Below are positions 41,229-49,937 of a stretch of DNA of 64,000 bases, piece after piece. Source of the stretch: Nakamurella sp. A5-74 (GTDB lineage Bacteria > Actinomycetota > Actinomycetes > Mycobacteriales > Nakamurellaceae). Numbering within the stretch: the stretch's first letter is position 1; each line of letters begins with the position of its first letter. A program made the position numbers and the translations under genes. The stretch spans positions 992,001 through 1,056,000 of the forward strand of contig NZ_CP159218.1 in assembly GCF_040438885.1 (NCBI RefSeq). Direction: 5' to 3'. Under the pieces are notes generated by a model. It made no database searches and had not been told where the DNA came from. It saw nothing but the letters and a program-made list of their open reading frames with translations.

Positions 41229-42041
41229 ATGAAGCGCACGACCACCGCCCTGAGCGCATTCGCCGCGGGCGCCGCCCTGCTCCTCGCAGGATGTGGCTCG
41301 GACACCGCCGGTACCGCAGCCTCCCCCTCCGCCTCACAGCCGGCGAACATCACCACCTCGGCGGCCTCCAGCACGCAGGACAGCACATCGGCGGATTCCA
41401 CCAGCCAGGAGCCCAGCAGCTCCGAGGACACCAGCAGCTCCGAGGACACCAGCAGCTCCGAGGACACCAGCAGCTCCGAGGACACCAGCAGCTCCGAGGA
41501 CACCAGCAGCAGCGAGCCCGCCACCGACGACTCCAGCACCGCCGACACCTCCGCGACCACCACGGTCGGCAGCGGCGGTGACCTCGACGAGGCCAGCGTG
41601 ACCTGGTTCGACACCTACTGCAGTGGGGTGTCCCCGGCTCTGACGGATGTCAAGAACCTCTCCGGGACCATGCAGGGATCCGGCAGCGATCCCAAGAAGC
41701 TGCTGCAGACGCTGTCGAAGACCTTCACCTCGATGGGTAGCGCGTTCACCAAGACCGCAAAGGACCTCGACGGCGTCCCCGTTCCGACCTTCAACGGCGG
41801 CGATACCCTTGCGACCTCCGTCACCAAGGCGATGAACGAGTTCGGTCCGAAGTTCAGCAAGCTCGGTGCAACGCTGGCCAAGGCCGACCCCAACGATCCG
41901 AAGGCCCTGGCGCAGCTGCAGGACCTGGGCAAGGACATGAAGGGCCTGCAGGAGCTCAGCAGGTTCAAGGTCGATGCCGGCACGTTGGCGGCCATCAAGG
42001 AGATTCCGTCCTGCAAGTCGCTGTTCAGCGCGGGTAGCTGA
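41229..42041 (+). CDS. Stalked lipoprotein 2 with SSSEDT repeats
   Basis: A 270-residue lipoprotein starting at ATG 41229. The lipobox is LAGC (AGAALLLAGCGSD). The stalk contains five SSSEDT hexapeptides encoded by identical 18-bp units. The C-terminal domain WFDTYCSGVSPALTDVKNLS to IPSCKSLFSAG parallels lipoprotein 1, including LDGVPVPTFNGGDTLATSVT (compare LPGPTFAGGKAYAAKVT) and two cysteines. It would be anchored outside the membrane. Its promoter should lie in the 211-bp gap after lipoprotein 1. Confidence 0.83.
   Translation: MKRTTTALSAFAAGAALLLAGCGSDTAGTAASPSASQPANITTSAASSTQDSTSADSTSQEPSSSEDTSSSEDTSSSEDTSSSEDTSSSEDTSSSEPATDDSSTADTSATTTVGSGGDLDEASVTWFDTYCSGVSPALTDVKNLSGTMQGSGSDPKKLLQTLSKTFTSMGSAFTKTAKDLDGVPVPTFNGGDTLATSVTKAMNEFGPKFSKLGATLAKADPNDPKALAQLQDLGKDMKGLQELSRFKVDAGTLAAIKEIPSCKSLFSAGS
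41415..41504 (+). repeat. 18-bp coding tandem repeat in lipoprotein 2
   Basis: Five copies of AGCAGCTCCGAGGACACC run from 41415 to 41504 without a mismatch, encoding SSEDTS in phase. Such identical in-frame units can expand or contract by slippage and change stalk length. Confidence 0.93.
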
Positions 42042-42100
42042 TCTCCCAGCACTGATCTCCCCGCACTGATCTCTCGCTACGAGATCCGCTGCGACCCACA

Positions 42101-42138
42101 CATCGGCCGGTGTCCCCGAGAGGGGACACCGGCCGATG
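42101..42138. terminator. Bidirectional-looking hairpin after lipoprotein 2
   Basis: A 17-bp perfect stem (42101-42117 with 42122-42138) closes on a GAGA tetraloop. It lies 60 bp after the lipoprotein 2 stop and 89 bp before lipoprotein 3, consistent with a terminator. Short CACTGATCTC repeats precede it. Confidence 0.78.
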
Positions 42139-42226
42139 CTGCTTCGTGGGTACGGTGAACTGCGGTACTGCTCCATCCATCACTCGCGTCAGTACCACTT
42201 GTCGTCCGCCACGTCTGGAGTCCCCG

Positions 42227-43090
42227 ATGCATTCCGCTCACCCGAACCGCCCCCGCCTGGCGTCGATCGCCGCCCTCGCCGCCGCCTTGCTGCTGAGCGC
42301 CTGCAGTGGTGCCGATGCCCAGCCGGGCACCGGGACGCCGACCGTCCCGACCTCGACGACGAGTTCCTCGGCGGCTGCGTCCAGCACCGGCAGCGCGTCA
42401 GGATCCTCGACCTCCGGCTCGACGCCCGGCTCGACCTCCGGCTCGACGCCCGGCTCGACGCCCGGCTCGACCTCCGGCTCGACGCCTGGCTCAACCTCCG
42501 GCTCGACGCCCGGCTCGACCCCCGGTTCGACCAGTGGTTCGTCGTCAGCCCTGATCACCGGTACGACGTCGGTACCCCTGACCACCCGCCCGCCGAGTTC
42601 CACCCCCAGCGCACCGGTGCCGAGCGGATCGGCCTCGGTGGGATCCTTCGATCCCGACACCGTCCGCTACTTCGCAGCGCTGTGCTCCGGACTGCAGGAC
42701 AAGCCCCGCGACCAGTACGAGGGCCTCACCGGTGATCTGGCCACCAAGCGCGCCCGCACGGTCGACCTGTTCACCCAGCAGGCCGAACGCCTGGACGGAG
42801 CGACGGACGGCATGAAGGCAGCGGGCATCCCGAACATCCCCGAAGGGGCGGCGCTCGCTTCCGCCACCATCGCCACCTATCCGAAGGTGGCGGCCGCCGC
42901 GCGCCAGGGCGCCAAGCTCGTCGCCGGCGCCACCAGCCAGGCAGAGTTGGATGATCAGTTCCAGGCTGCGCGCGAGGCGACCGACGCAGCCGGCGCGCCG
43001 TTGGACGACGTGGCGGAGATCATCGGTGCGCCCGCTGTCGTCGGTCAGATGAAGAAGATCGCCGCCTGTGCGTCGGTGCTGAACGGCTGA
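42227..43090 (+). CDS. Stalked lipoprotein 3 with GSTP/GSTS repeats
   Basis: A 287-residue lipoprotein starting at ATG 42227, with GGAG upstream. The lipobox is LSAC (AALLLSACSGADA). Ten tetrapeptides of GSTP or GSTS make a long stalk, then a C-terminal domain YFAALCSGLQDKPRDQYEGL to KIAACASVLNG. The LCSG start and late Cys match lipoproteins 1 and 2, although the middle has diverged further. It is likely surface exposed. No enzymatic motif is visible. Confidence 0.82.
   Translation: MHSAHPNRPRLASIAALAAALLLSACSGADAQPGTGTPTVPTSTTSSSAAASSTGSASGSSTSGSTPGSTSGSTPGSTPGSTSGSTPGSTSGSTPGSTPGSTSGSSSALITGTTSVPLTTRPPSSTPSAPVPSGSASVGSFDPDTVRYFAALCSGLQDKPRDQYEGLTGDLATKRARTVDLFTQQAERLDGATDGMKAAGIPNIPEGAALASATIATYPKVAAAARQGAKLVAGATSQAELDDQFQAAREATDAAGAPLDDVAEIIGAPAVVGQMKKIAACASVLNG
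42416..42535 (+). repeat. 12-bp coding tandem repeat in lipoprotein 3
   Basis: Ten units alternate between GGCTCGACGCCC (GSTP) and GGCTCGACCTCC (GSTS) with few substitutions. The unit is in phase, so copy number change keeps the frame. Confidence 0.92.
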
Positions 43091-43117
43091 TCGGCTTCCA
43101 GCCGCTACGGTTCGCCC

Positions 43118-43783
43118 GTGGACCAGTTGTCGTTGTTCTCGATCGGGGTCGCCGAGCCGACGATTGCCGACCTGGGCGGGCTGCTCGCCGGCCCGGGACA
43201 GATCACGCTCGGTTCCGGCGGTGCCCGGCTGTCAGTGCTCGTGCCACAGCGCTGGCGCGCGGACGCGCTGGCCCGTGAGTTCGCGATCCGTGACGTCGAC
43301 GCGCGCGTGCGCGAAGCGGATCCCCACGAGTTCAGCTCGCTGATCGACGAGGTCGGCGCTGCGCCCGACCCGACCGCCGAGGAGTCGACCGGGGAGCACC
43401 GGCCGATCGGGCCGATGTACCTGGTGCGCAGTGAGCGGTGCGCGGCGTTGGTGCCCCTGGCCGCTGCGTGGACCAGGGGAGCGGTCAAGCAGGCAGCTGC
43501 CCTTCCCACAGCTCCCGGCGGATTCCTGCGCTGCTGGGCCCTGGCGTCCGGACGCTGCGATGCGGCCGGCTACCTGCTCGGACTGGATCCCCGTGCGGAG
43601 CAGTTGCACACCCGTTTCGCCTCGGCGCTGTCCGCTGTCGGTTTGACCGGCGTGTTGCTGGGCGGTCGGGCCGGCGGCCCGGCGGTGCGTATCGTCGGGC
43701 GGAGAAGGCTCGCGCGGCTCGCCGAAATGCTGGGGGATCCGCCCCCGGGAGCGCCGGAGGACGCGTTCCCGTCGGGCAGGTGA
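43118..43783 (+). CDS. Conserved protein of Rv3647c type
   Basis: A 221-residue soluble protein from GTG 43118. It opens DQLSLFSIGVAEPTIADLGG and contains LVPQRWRADALAREFAIR, LVRSERCAALVPLAAAWTRG and GGFLRCWALASGRCDAAGYL. It sits directly upstream of topA, the same place Rv3647c holds in mycobacteria, and has matching length. Function is unknown; a role linked to chromosome maintenance is only suggested by position. Confidence 0.75.
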   Translation: MDQLSLFSIGVAEPTIADLGGLLAGPGQITLGSGGARLSVLVPQRWRADALAREFAIRDVDARVREADPHEFSSLIDEVGAAPDPTAEESTGEHRPIGPMYLVRSERCAALVPLAAAWTRGAVKQAAALPTAPGGFLRCWALASGRCDAAGYLLGLDPRAEQLHTRFASALSAVGLTGVLLGGRAGGPAVRIVGRRRLARLAEMLGDPPPGAPEDAFPSGR

Positions 43784-43913
43784 CCGCCGGCGGCCGACGA
43801 CCTGGTCGCATCCGGGCCGCGGTCCTCGAGCAGGCGGTCCCACGGGCACTGTCCGCCGGTGTGGCATCATGCGCCACAGCACCACCTCCAGAAACCAGGA
43901 ACGCGAGAGAGAA

Positions 43914-46736
43914 ATGGCTGCAGCCAAGACGCCGAACCGACTCGTGGTCGTCGAATCGCCCAACAAGGCGAAGACGATCGCGGGCTACCTCGGCGACGGG
44001 TACGTCGTCGAGTCGTCGATCGGCCACATCCGTGATCTGCCGCGTGGAGCGGCCGACGTACCTGCCAAGTACAAGGGTGAGCCGTGGGCCCGCCTCGGGG
44101 TCGACACCGACCACGACTTCGAACCGCTGTACGTCGTCTCGGCCGACAAGAAGGCCCAGGTCGCCAAGCTCAAGTCGCTGTTGGCGAATGCCACCGAGCT
44201 GTACCTCGCGACAGACGAGGACCGCGAGGGCGAGGCCATCGCCTGGCACCTGCTCGAGACGCTCAAACCCAAGGTCCCGGTCAAGCGGATGGTGTTCCAC
44301 GAGATCACCAAGGCCGCGATCCAGGCCGCCGCCGCCAACCCGCGCGAGCTCGACACGAACCTGGTCGACGCCCAGGAGACCCGTCGCATCCTCGACCGCC
44401 TGTACGGCTACGAGGTGTCGCCGGTGCTGTGGCGCAAGGTGATGCCGCGGCTGTCGGCCGGTCGGGTGCAGTCGGTGGCGACCCGGATCGTGGTCGAGCG
44501 GGAGCGGGCCAGGATGGCGTTCGTCTCCGGCACCTACTGGGGCCTCGACGGGCACTTCACCCCCGAGGAGGCCAAGAGCGGTTTCGCCGCGTCGTTGTCC
44601 ACGGTGGACGGCCGTCGGTTGGCCAGCGGTCGGGACTTCGTCGAGACCACCGGTCGGCTCTCGGCCGGCGCGGTCAAGGCTGACGTGCTGCTGCTCGACG
44701 AGGACGGCGCGCGCACCCTGGCGGCCGAGCTGGACGGTCGGACGTCCTCGGTGACCTCGGTCGAGGACAAGCCGTACACCCGCAAGCCCTACCCGCCGTT
44801 CATGACCTCGACGCTGCAGCAGGAGGCCGGTCGCAAGCTCGGCTTCGGTACCGAGCGCACCATGCGTGCGGCGCAGCGGCTCTACGAGGGCGGCTACATC
44901 ACCTACATGCGAACCGACTCCACCACGCTCTCGCAGACGGCACAGACCGCAGCCCGTGCCCAGGCACGGGAGCTCTACGGCCCGGAATACGTCCCCGACG
45001 CGCCGCGGCAGTACACCAAGAAGGTCAAGAACGCCCAGGAAGCGCACGAGGCCATCCGTCCCTCCGGTGAGCACTTCCGCACCCCCGGCGAGGTCAGCCG
45101 GGAGATCTCCGGCGATGAGTACCGGCTGTACGAACTCATCTGGCAGCGCACCATCGCCTCCCAGATGGTGGATGCCCGCGGCCAGAACCTGCAGGTCCGG
45201 ATCACCGCGACCACCGGGTCCGGGACCGCGTGCGTGTTCGCCGCGTCCGGTCGCACCATCACCTTTCCCGGGTTCCTGCGGGCGTACGTCGAGACCGTCG
45301 ACGCCGAGGCCGGGGGCGAGGCCGACGACGCAGAGAAGCGGCTGCCGAACCTCACCGAGGGTCAGCAGTTGGCCGTCAGCGACCTGCTGCCCGGTTCGCA
45401 CAGCACGTCGCCGCCTGCCCGTTACACCGAGCCGAGCCTGATCAAGGCGCTCGAGGAGCTGGGCATCGGTCGACCGTCCACCTACGCCTCGATCATCCGC
45501 ACCATCGCCGACCGCGGCTACGTCTGGCGCAAGGGTCAGGCCATGGTGCCGAGTTGGATCGCCTTCGCCGTCGTCGGACTCATGGAGCAGCACTTCGGCC
45601 GACTGGTCGACTACAACTTCACCGCCGCGATGGAGGACGAGCTCGACGGCATCGCCGAAGGCCGGATCGGCCGGGTGCCCTGGCTGAAGTCGTTCTACTT
45701 CGGGGGCGACATCGGCCCGGAGGGCGGCGTCGGCCAGGCCGGTGGTCTGAAGAAGATGGTCGGTGAGAACCTCGAGGACATCGACGCCCGCGAGGTCAAC
45801 TCGCTGCCGCTGGTGAAGGACTCCGACGGTCGTCAGGTGTTCGTCCGGGTGGGCAAGTTCGGCCCTTACCTGGAACGCACGATCACCGACGAGGCCGGTG
45901 CGGACCAGCTCGAGCGGGCGAACCTGCCCGAGGAGCTGGCACCCGACGAGGTGACCACCGCGACCGTCGACGAGCTGTTCGTGAAGGCAGAGAGCGGCGA
46001 CATCGAGCTGGGCACCGACCCGGAGTCGAAGAACCCGATCATCGCCAAGGACGGGCGCTACGGCCCGTACGTCACCGAGGTGTTGCCGGAGGACACCCCG
46101 AAGACCGGCAAGAACGCTGTGAAGCCGCGGACGGCCTCGTTGTTCAAGTCGATGACGCTGGAGAGCATGACGCTCGAGGGTGCGTTGCGGCTGCTGTCGC
46201 TGCCACGCGTGGTCGGCAAGGACCCGGAGTCCGGCGACGAGATCACCGCCCAGAACGGTCGCTACGGTCCCTACCTGAAGAAGGGCACGGATTCGCGATC
46301 CCTGGTCGACGAGGAGCAGCTTTTCACCGTCACCCTCGATGAGTCCCTGGCCATCTACGCGCAGCCCAAGGCCCGGGGTCGGGGCGCGGCCGCTGCGCCG
46401 CCGTTGCGCGAACTGGGTGTCGACCCGGCGACGGAGAAGCCGATGGTGATCAAGGACGGCCGGTTCGGGCCGTACGTCACCGACGGCGAGACCAACGCCT
46501 CGCTGCGCAAGGGTGACGAGGTGACGACGCTGACCATCGAACGCGGCGCGGAACTCCTGGCCGAGCGACGGACCAGGGCTCCCGCACCCAAGCGTGCGGC
46601 CGCGAAGAAGCCGGCGGCCAAGAAGCCGGCGGCCAAGAAGCCGGCGGCCAAGAAGGTCGCCGTGAAGAAGCCGGCCGCGACCACCACCCGCACGGTCAAG
46701 GCCAAGGCCTCTGCCGCGAAGAAATCCGGTAGCTGA
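43914..46736 (+). CDS. topA: DNA topoisomerase I
   Basis: A 940-residue type IA topoisomerase starting at ATG 43914, with GAGAGAGA upstream. The TOPRIM domain shows LVVVESPNKAKTIAGYLGD and LYLATDEDREGEAIAWHL (acidic DxDxE-type site). The catalytic tyrosine is in GYITYMRTDSTTLSQ near residue 330. ITKAAIQAAAANPRELD and YLFSAGRVQS-type elements (MPRLSAGRVQSVATR) follow. The C-terminus has several topoisomerase repeat domains (RYGPYVTE, RFGPYVTDG) and a Lys/Ala tail with three AAKKP units, typical of actinobacterial TopA. It relaxes negative supercoils. Confidence 0.97.
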   Translation: MAAAKTPNRLVVVESPNKAKTIAGYLGDGYVVESSIGHIRDLPRGAADVPAKYKGEPWARLGVDTDHDFEPLYVVSADKKAQVAKLKSLLANATELYLATDEDREGEAIAWHLLETLKPKVPVKRMVFHEITKAAIQAAAANPRELDTNLVDAQETRRILDRLYGYEVSPVLWRKVMPRLSAGRVQSVATRIVVERERARMAFVSGTYWGLDGHFTPEEAKSGFAASLSTVDGRRLASGRDFVETTGRLSAGAVKADVLLLDEDGARTLAAELDGRTSSVTSVEDKPYTRKPYPPFMTSTLQQEAGRKLGFGTERTMRAAQRLYEGGYITYMRTDSTTLSQTAQTAARAQARELYGPEYVPDAPRQYTKKVKNAQEAHEAIRPSGEHFRTPGEVSREISGDEYRLYELIWQRTIASQMVDARGQNLQVRITATTGSGTACVFAASGRTITFPGFLRAYVETVDAEAGGEADDAEKRLPNLTEGQQLAVSDLLPGSHSTSPPARYTEPSLIKALEELGIGRPSTYASIIRTIADRGYVWRKGQAMVPSWIAFAVVGLMEQHFGRLVDYNFTAAMEDELDGIAEGRIGRVPWLKSFYFGGDIGPEGGVGQAGGLKKMVGENLEDIDAREVNSLPLVKDSDGRQVFVRVGKFGPYLERTITDEAGADQLERANLPEELAPDEVTTATVDELFVKAESGDIELGTDPESKNPIIAKDGRYGPYVTEVLPEDTPKTGKNAVKPRTASLFKSMTLESMTLEGALRLLSLPRVVGKDPESGDEITAQNGRYGPYLKKGTDSRSLVDEEQLFTVTLDESLAIYAQPKARGRGAAAAPPLRELGVDPATEKPMVIKDGRFGPYVTDGETNASLRKGDEVTTLTIERGAELLAERRTRAPAPKRAAAKKPAAKKPAAKKPAAKKVAVKKPAATTTRTVKAKASAAKKSGS

Positions 46737-46821
46737 GCTGCCGGGAGGCCCGCAGGTCACCCGTTCGGGGGTCGGCGGTCGCCCGACATGCCTACGATCA
46801 GCGGTATGACGTGCAGGGGCG

Positions 46822-47547
46822 GTGAGTGGCGTGGCCGATGACGCGACGATCCGGGATGCGCTGACCGGATCGGACGGGACCGCCGATCCGATCATCCCGG
46901 TGCGCCCCGACCCGATCTTCCCTGACCCGACCGCCGCCGGACCGATGGTCAGCACCCCAGCGGTGACCGTGCCACGATTCGACACCGGGTTCGTCCTGCC
47001 CAGGGTTGCCATCGGCGAGGAGGCGCTGCTGGAGGCAGAACGGCAGCTGGAGGCCGAGCGCGAGCTTGCCCGGCAGGCCACCGAACGTGAGCGTCAGGAT
47101 CGCAACACGGCCGAGGGTCGACAGCGCACCGAACGCCGCGCCATCGCCGGCGGGTACTCGATCCCGTCCGTCACCGGCGGGGCCTTCGTCCGGCCACCGA
47201 CCCCCGTCCGGCCGACGGATTTCTCCCGGTTGCCGCCACCGACCGCTGCCCAGTGGACCAGGCCGCAGACTCCCGGTTCACCGGCACAGGGCTTCACGCC
47301 GCCGCAGACCGGGCCGGCCTCGCCATGGAAGTCGACGAACCCGCAGGCCCAGCGGTTGCAACAAGCGATGCAGCAGTGGTCGACGCAGGCGGCCACCCGA
47401 CGCGGCGGGTCGGGCAGCACCTCGGCCCGGAAGAAGAGCGGCAGTGCCGTCGGCTGCCTGGTCTTCATCGTGTTCGTGTTCGTCATCTTCGGTCAGGCCG
47501 GTGAAGGTCTGATCAACCTGATCAAGAGCATCTTCGATGGCCGCTGA
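46822..47547 (+). CDS. Pro-rich protein with C-terminal membrane anchor
   Basis: A 241-residue protein from GTG 46822 (GTG 46831 also possible). An N-terminal Pro/Asp-rich part with DPIIPVRPDPIFPDPTAAG precedes a charged coiled-coil segment EALLEAERQLEAERELARQA. A long Pro/Gln/Thr-rich linker leads to a basic patch (RRGGSGSTSARKKSGS) and one hydrophobic helix, AVGCLVFIVFVFVIFGQAG. It looks tail-anchored in the membrane. No family is recognised. It overlaps the MFS-Tmk fusion by 11 nt and is probably co-translated with it. Confidence 0.72.
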   Translation: MSGVADDATIRDALTGSDGTADPIIPVRPDPIFPDPTAAGPMVSTPAVTVPRFDTGFVLPRVAIGEEALLEAERQLEAERELARQATERERQDRNTAEGRQRTERRAIAGGYSIPSVTGGAFVRPPTPVRPTDFSRLPPPTAAQWTRPQTPGSPAQGFTPPQTGPASPWKSTNPQAQRLQQAMQQWSTQAATRRGGSGSTSARKKSGSAVGCLVFIVFVFVIFGQAGEGLINLIKSIFDGR

Positions 47548-49735
47548 CGCGAACGGGTCCCACGGGGCGCCGGCTTCGGAGGCCACCTCACCGCAGGCGC
47601 TGAACAGAGCCCACTCACAGAGCGCGCTGGGGGAGCTGTTCCGGATCCCGGTGTTCCGTCGGCTCTGGGCCGGCATCACCATCTCCAGCCTGGGCGACTG
47701 GCTGGGCCTGCTGGCCACCACCGCCCTGGCCGCCTACCTGACGCGCGACTCCTCCGGCATCGCGCAAGGTGCCGCGGTCTCCGGAGTTCTCGTCACCCGG
47801 TTGTTGCCCGACCTGATCCTCGGGCCGATCGCCGGCGCGATCGTCGATCGCTTCGACCGGCGCAAGCTGGCGATCATCTGCGACCTGGCCGCCGCGGTGC
47901 TCTATGCGGTGATCGCCCTGACCGCGAATCTGCCGGTACTGCTGATCGCCCAGTTCCTCGTCGAGGCCGTCGGGCTGTTCTCGACGCCGGCGAAGCAGGC
48001 GATGTGGGTCAACATCGTCCCGCGTGACCGGCTCGCCACCGCGAACCAGCTCAACTACGTCTCCATCTACGGCATGGTCCCGGTGGCGTCGGTGCTCTTC
48101 GCGCTGTTGTCGACCATCTCGCAGTTCTTCGGGTCGAGCTCGCAGGTGGCCTCATCGACCGGCCTGATGGCGGGCAGCTCGTCGGTGGCCGCCGTGCAGG
48201 TCGCGCTGTTCTTCAACGCGGCCACCTTCCTGCTGACGTCGATGATCCTGTACTTCTCCCGCCGGATGATCCCGGCCTTCGTCGGTGAGCGCTCCACCAC
48301 CCGCAGCGTCTTCACCCTCATCCGCGAGGGCATCTCGTTCGTCAAGAACAGCCGGGTGATGCGCGCGCTGTACCTCGGCATCCTGGGCGCCTTCGCCGGC
48401 GGCGGACTCGTGGCCGGGGTCGCGCAGTCCTACGTCGGTGCGCTCGGTGCCGGCAACGCCGGCTACGGCATCCTGTTCGGCGCAGTGTTCACCGGGCTGG
48501 CGCTCGGGATGCTGGTCGGCCCGAAGGTGTTGCCGGCCGTTCCGCGGCGAGTGGTGTTCATCGTCTGCATCGGCCTCGCCGGGGTCATGCTCCTGGTGAT
48601 GAGCGTCATCCAGGACTTCGTCGGAGCCGTGGTGACGGCATCGGCGATGGGATCAGCTGCCGGCATCGCCTGGATCACCGGCTTCACGATGATCGGCCAC
48701 GAGGTCTCCGACCAGTTGCGCGGCCGGGTGTTCGCCTTCGTCATGTCGTCGGTGCGGTTGACCCTGCTGGGCTCCATCGCGATCGGTCCGGTGTTGGCCG
48801 GTGCGTTCGGCGGCCACCAGCTGACCATCGGCCAGTTCACCCTCTCGATCAGCGGCGCAGGTCTGGTGCTGGCGCTCGGTGGGGCGGTGGCCGTGATCGT
48901 TGCGATCATCGCAGGTCGGCAGGTCGGCGGCACCAAGAGCGGCGTGCTGCGCCGGATGATGCAGCGGCGTCGGCTGATCAACCGGCAGGCCACCCGCAGC
49001 GGGGTGTTGATCGCCGTCGAGGGCAGCGACCGGGTCGAGACGCGAAGGGTTGCCGACGCGGTCGCCGGGCTGCTGGGCGGGCAGGGGTGGGACGTCGTCG
49101 ACCTGCACGGGGAGCCGACGCCGGCGGCCGACTACACCTCGCTGCCCGTTGCTCTGCGGGCCGGAGCGGACCTGGCGGAGCGCCTGCGGACCGAGATCGA
49201 TCCGCGGCTCGCAGATGGCGCTGTGGTGATCTTCCGCGACTACCTGGACTCGCTGGTGGTCCGGTTCGGCGCGCTGGGCGGGCTCGACGAGTTCCGCCTG
49301 GTGCGGCTGGCGCAGTGGGTGTCGGACGGCAGCTGGCCGGACCTCACGATCATGGTCGAGGCGGGTGCTGCGGCAGAGCCACTGCCCGCCGATGCTGTCG
49401 GCGCCGCCGACGATCTGGAGCCAGCGGATCCGGGGCTCGGCACCACCGGGATCGCACTCGAGTTGGCGAAGGACTACGAGGACGGTCCGCGGATCACCGA
49501 TCCGGACGATCTGGCAGAGGCGGAGGCCGCCTACCGCGAGCGGGTGGCGTCCGCCCCCGAACGCTACGTGAGGGTGTCCGCGCTGGCCGCTCACGCCGAG
49601 GAGCTGTCGCTGGAGTTGTTGGAGCGCATCGCTTCCGTCCTGCGATCCCGTGATCCGCGGGTGCTGACCGACCCCACCCTCGATCTCGCGGACGCGACCC
49701 GGACCGATGAAGCCGCCACCCCTTCGCGGTCCTGA
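47537..49735 (+). CDS. MFS transporter fused to a degenerate thymidylate-kinase-like domain
   Basis: A 732-residue protein starting at ATG 47537. Residues 30-450 form an MFS domain with about 12 helices (FRIPVFRRLWAGITISSLGD, AGAIVDRFDRRKLA). From about residue 490, GVLIAVEGSDRVETRRVADA occupies the place of the Tmk P-loop (EGxDGxGKST), but the glycines and Lys-Ser/Thr are gone. The DR(Y/F) motif is reduced to FRDYLDS. MFS-Tmk fusions beside topA are known in actinobacteria, normally with an intact kinase. Here dTMP phosphorylation is unlikely; a regulatory or structural role is possible and a separate tmk should exist. The stop codon lies inside the first 32-bp repeat. Confidence 0.85.
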   Translation: MAADANGSHGAPASEATSPQALNRAHSQSALGELFRIPVFRRLWAGITISSLGDWLGLLATTALAAYLTRDSSGIAQGAAVSGVLVTRLLPDLILGPIAGAIVDRFDRRKLAIICDLAAAVLYAVIALTANLPVLLIAQFLVEAVGLFSTPAKQAMWVNIVPRDRLATANQLNYVSIYGMVPVASVLFALLSTISQFFGSSSQVASSTGLMAGSSSVAAVQVALFFNAATFLLTSMILYFSRRMIPAFVGERSTTRSVFTLIREGISFVKNSRVMRALYLGILGAFAGGGLVAGVAQSYVGALGAGNAGYGILFGAVFTGLALGMLVGPKVLPAVPRRVVFIVCIGLAGVMLLVMSVIQDFVGAVVTASAMGSAAGIAWITGFTMIGHEVSDQLRGRVFAFVMSSVRLTLLGSIAIGPVLAGAFGGHQLTIGQFTLSISGAGLVLALGGAVAVIVAIIAGRQVGGTKSGVLRRMMQRRRLINRQATRSGVLIAVEGSDRVETRRVADAVAGLLGGQGWDVVDLHGEPTPAADYTSLPVALRAGADLAERLRTEIDPRLADGAVVIFRDYLDSLVVRFGALGGLDEFRLVRLAQWVSDGSWPDLTIMVEAGAAAEPLPADAVGAADDLEPADPGLGTTGIALELAKDYEDGPRITDPDDLAEAEAAYRERVASAPERYVRVSALAAHAEELSLELLERIASVLRSRDPRVLTDPTLDLADATRTDEAATPSRS

Positions 49736-49904
49736 CGGTCGCTTACCGGCCAGCTTCGCGGTCCTGACGGTCGCTTACCGGCCAGCTTCGCGGTCCTGAC
49801 GGTCGTCTGCCGGACACGTTCGCTGTCCTGACGGTCGCTTACCGGCCAGCTTCGCGGTCCTGGCGGTCGTCTGCCGGACACGTTCGCTGTCCTGACGGTC
49901 GTCA
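49723..49904. repeat. 32-bp tandem repeat, 5.7 copies, two unit types
   Basis: Units start at 49723, 49755, 49787, 49819, 49851 and 49883 (the last partial). All begin TTCG(C)(G/T)GTCCTG(A/G)CGGTCG. They then end either CTTACCGGCCAGC (type A) or TCTGCCGGACACG (type B), in the order A, A, B, A, B, partial. The first unit contains the MFS-Tmk stop codon, and the array ends 33 bp before trmL. Neither spacer-like unique sequence nor a cas gene is present. Confidence 0.92.
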
Positions 49905-49937
49905 TCGTGGGCACGGAGCGCGTGCCACGATGGGTGC

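Noticed and set aside
43485-47081. 1198-codon minus-strand open frame opposite topA
   Set aside because: Antisense to an unambiguous topoisomerase I; long stop-free antisense frames are expected at this GC content.
47537-49735. Annotating the fusion as functional dTMP kinase
   Set aside because: The P-loop and DR(Y/F) motifs are missing in the translated sequence, so the kinase name would mislead.
49723-49904. CRISPR array
   Set aside because: The 32-bp units are contiguous, with no unique spacers, and no cas gene is nearby; it is a plain tandem repeat.
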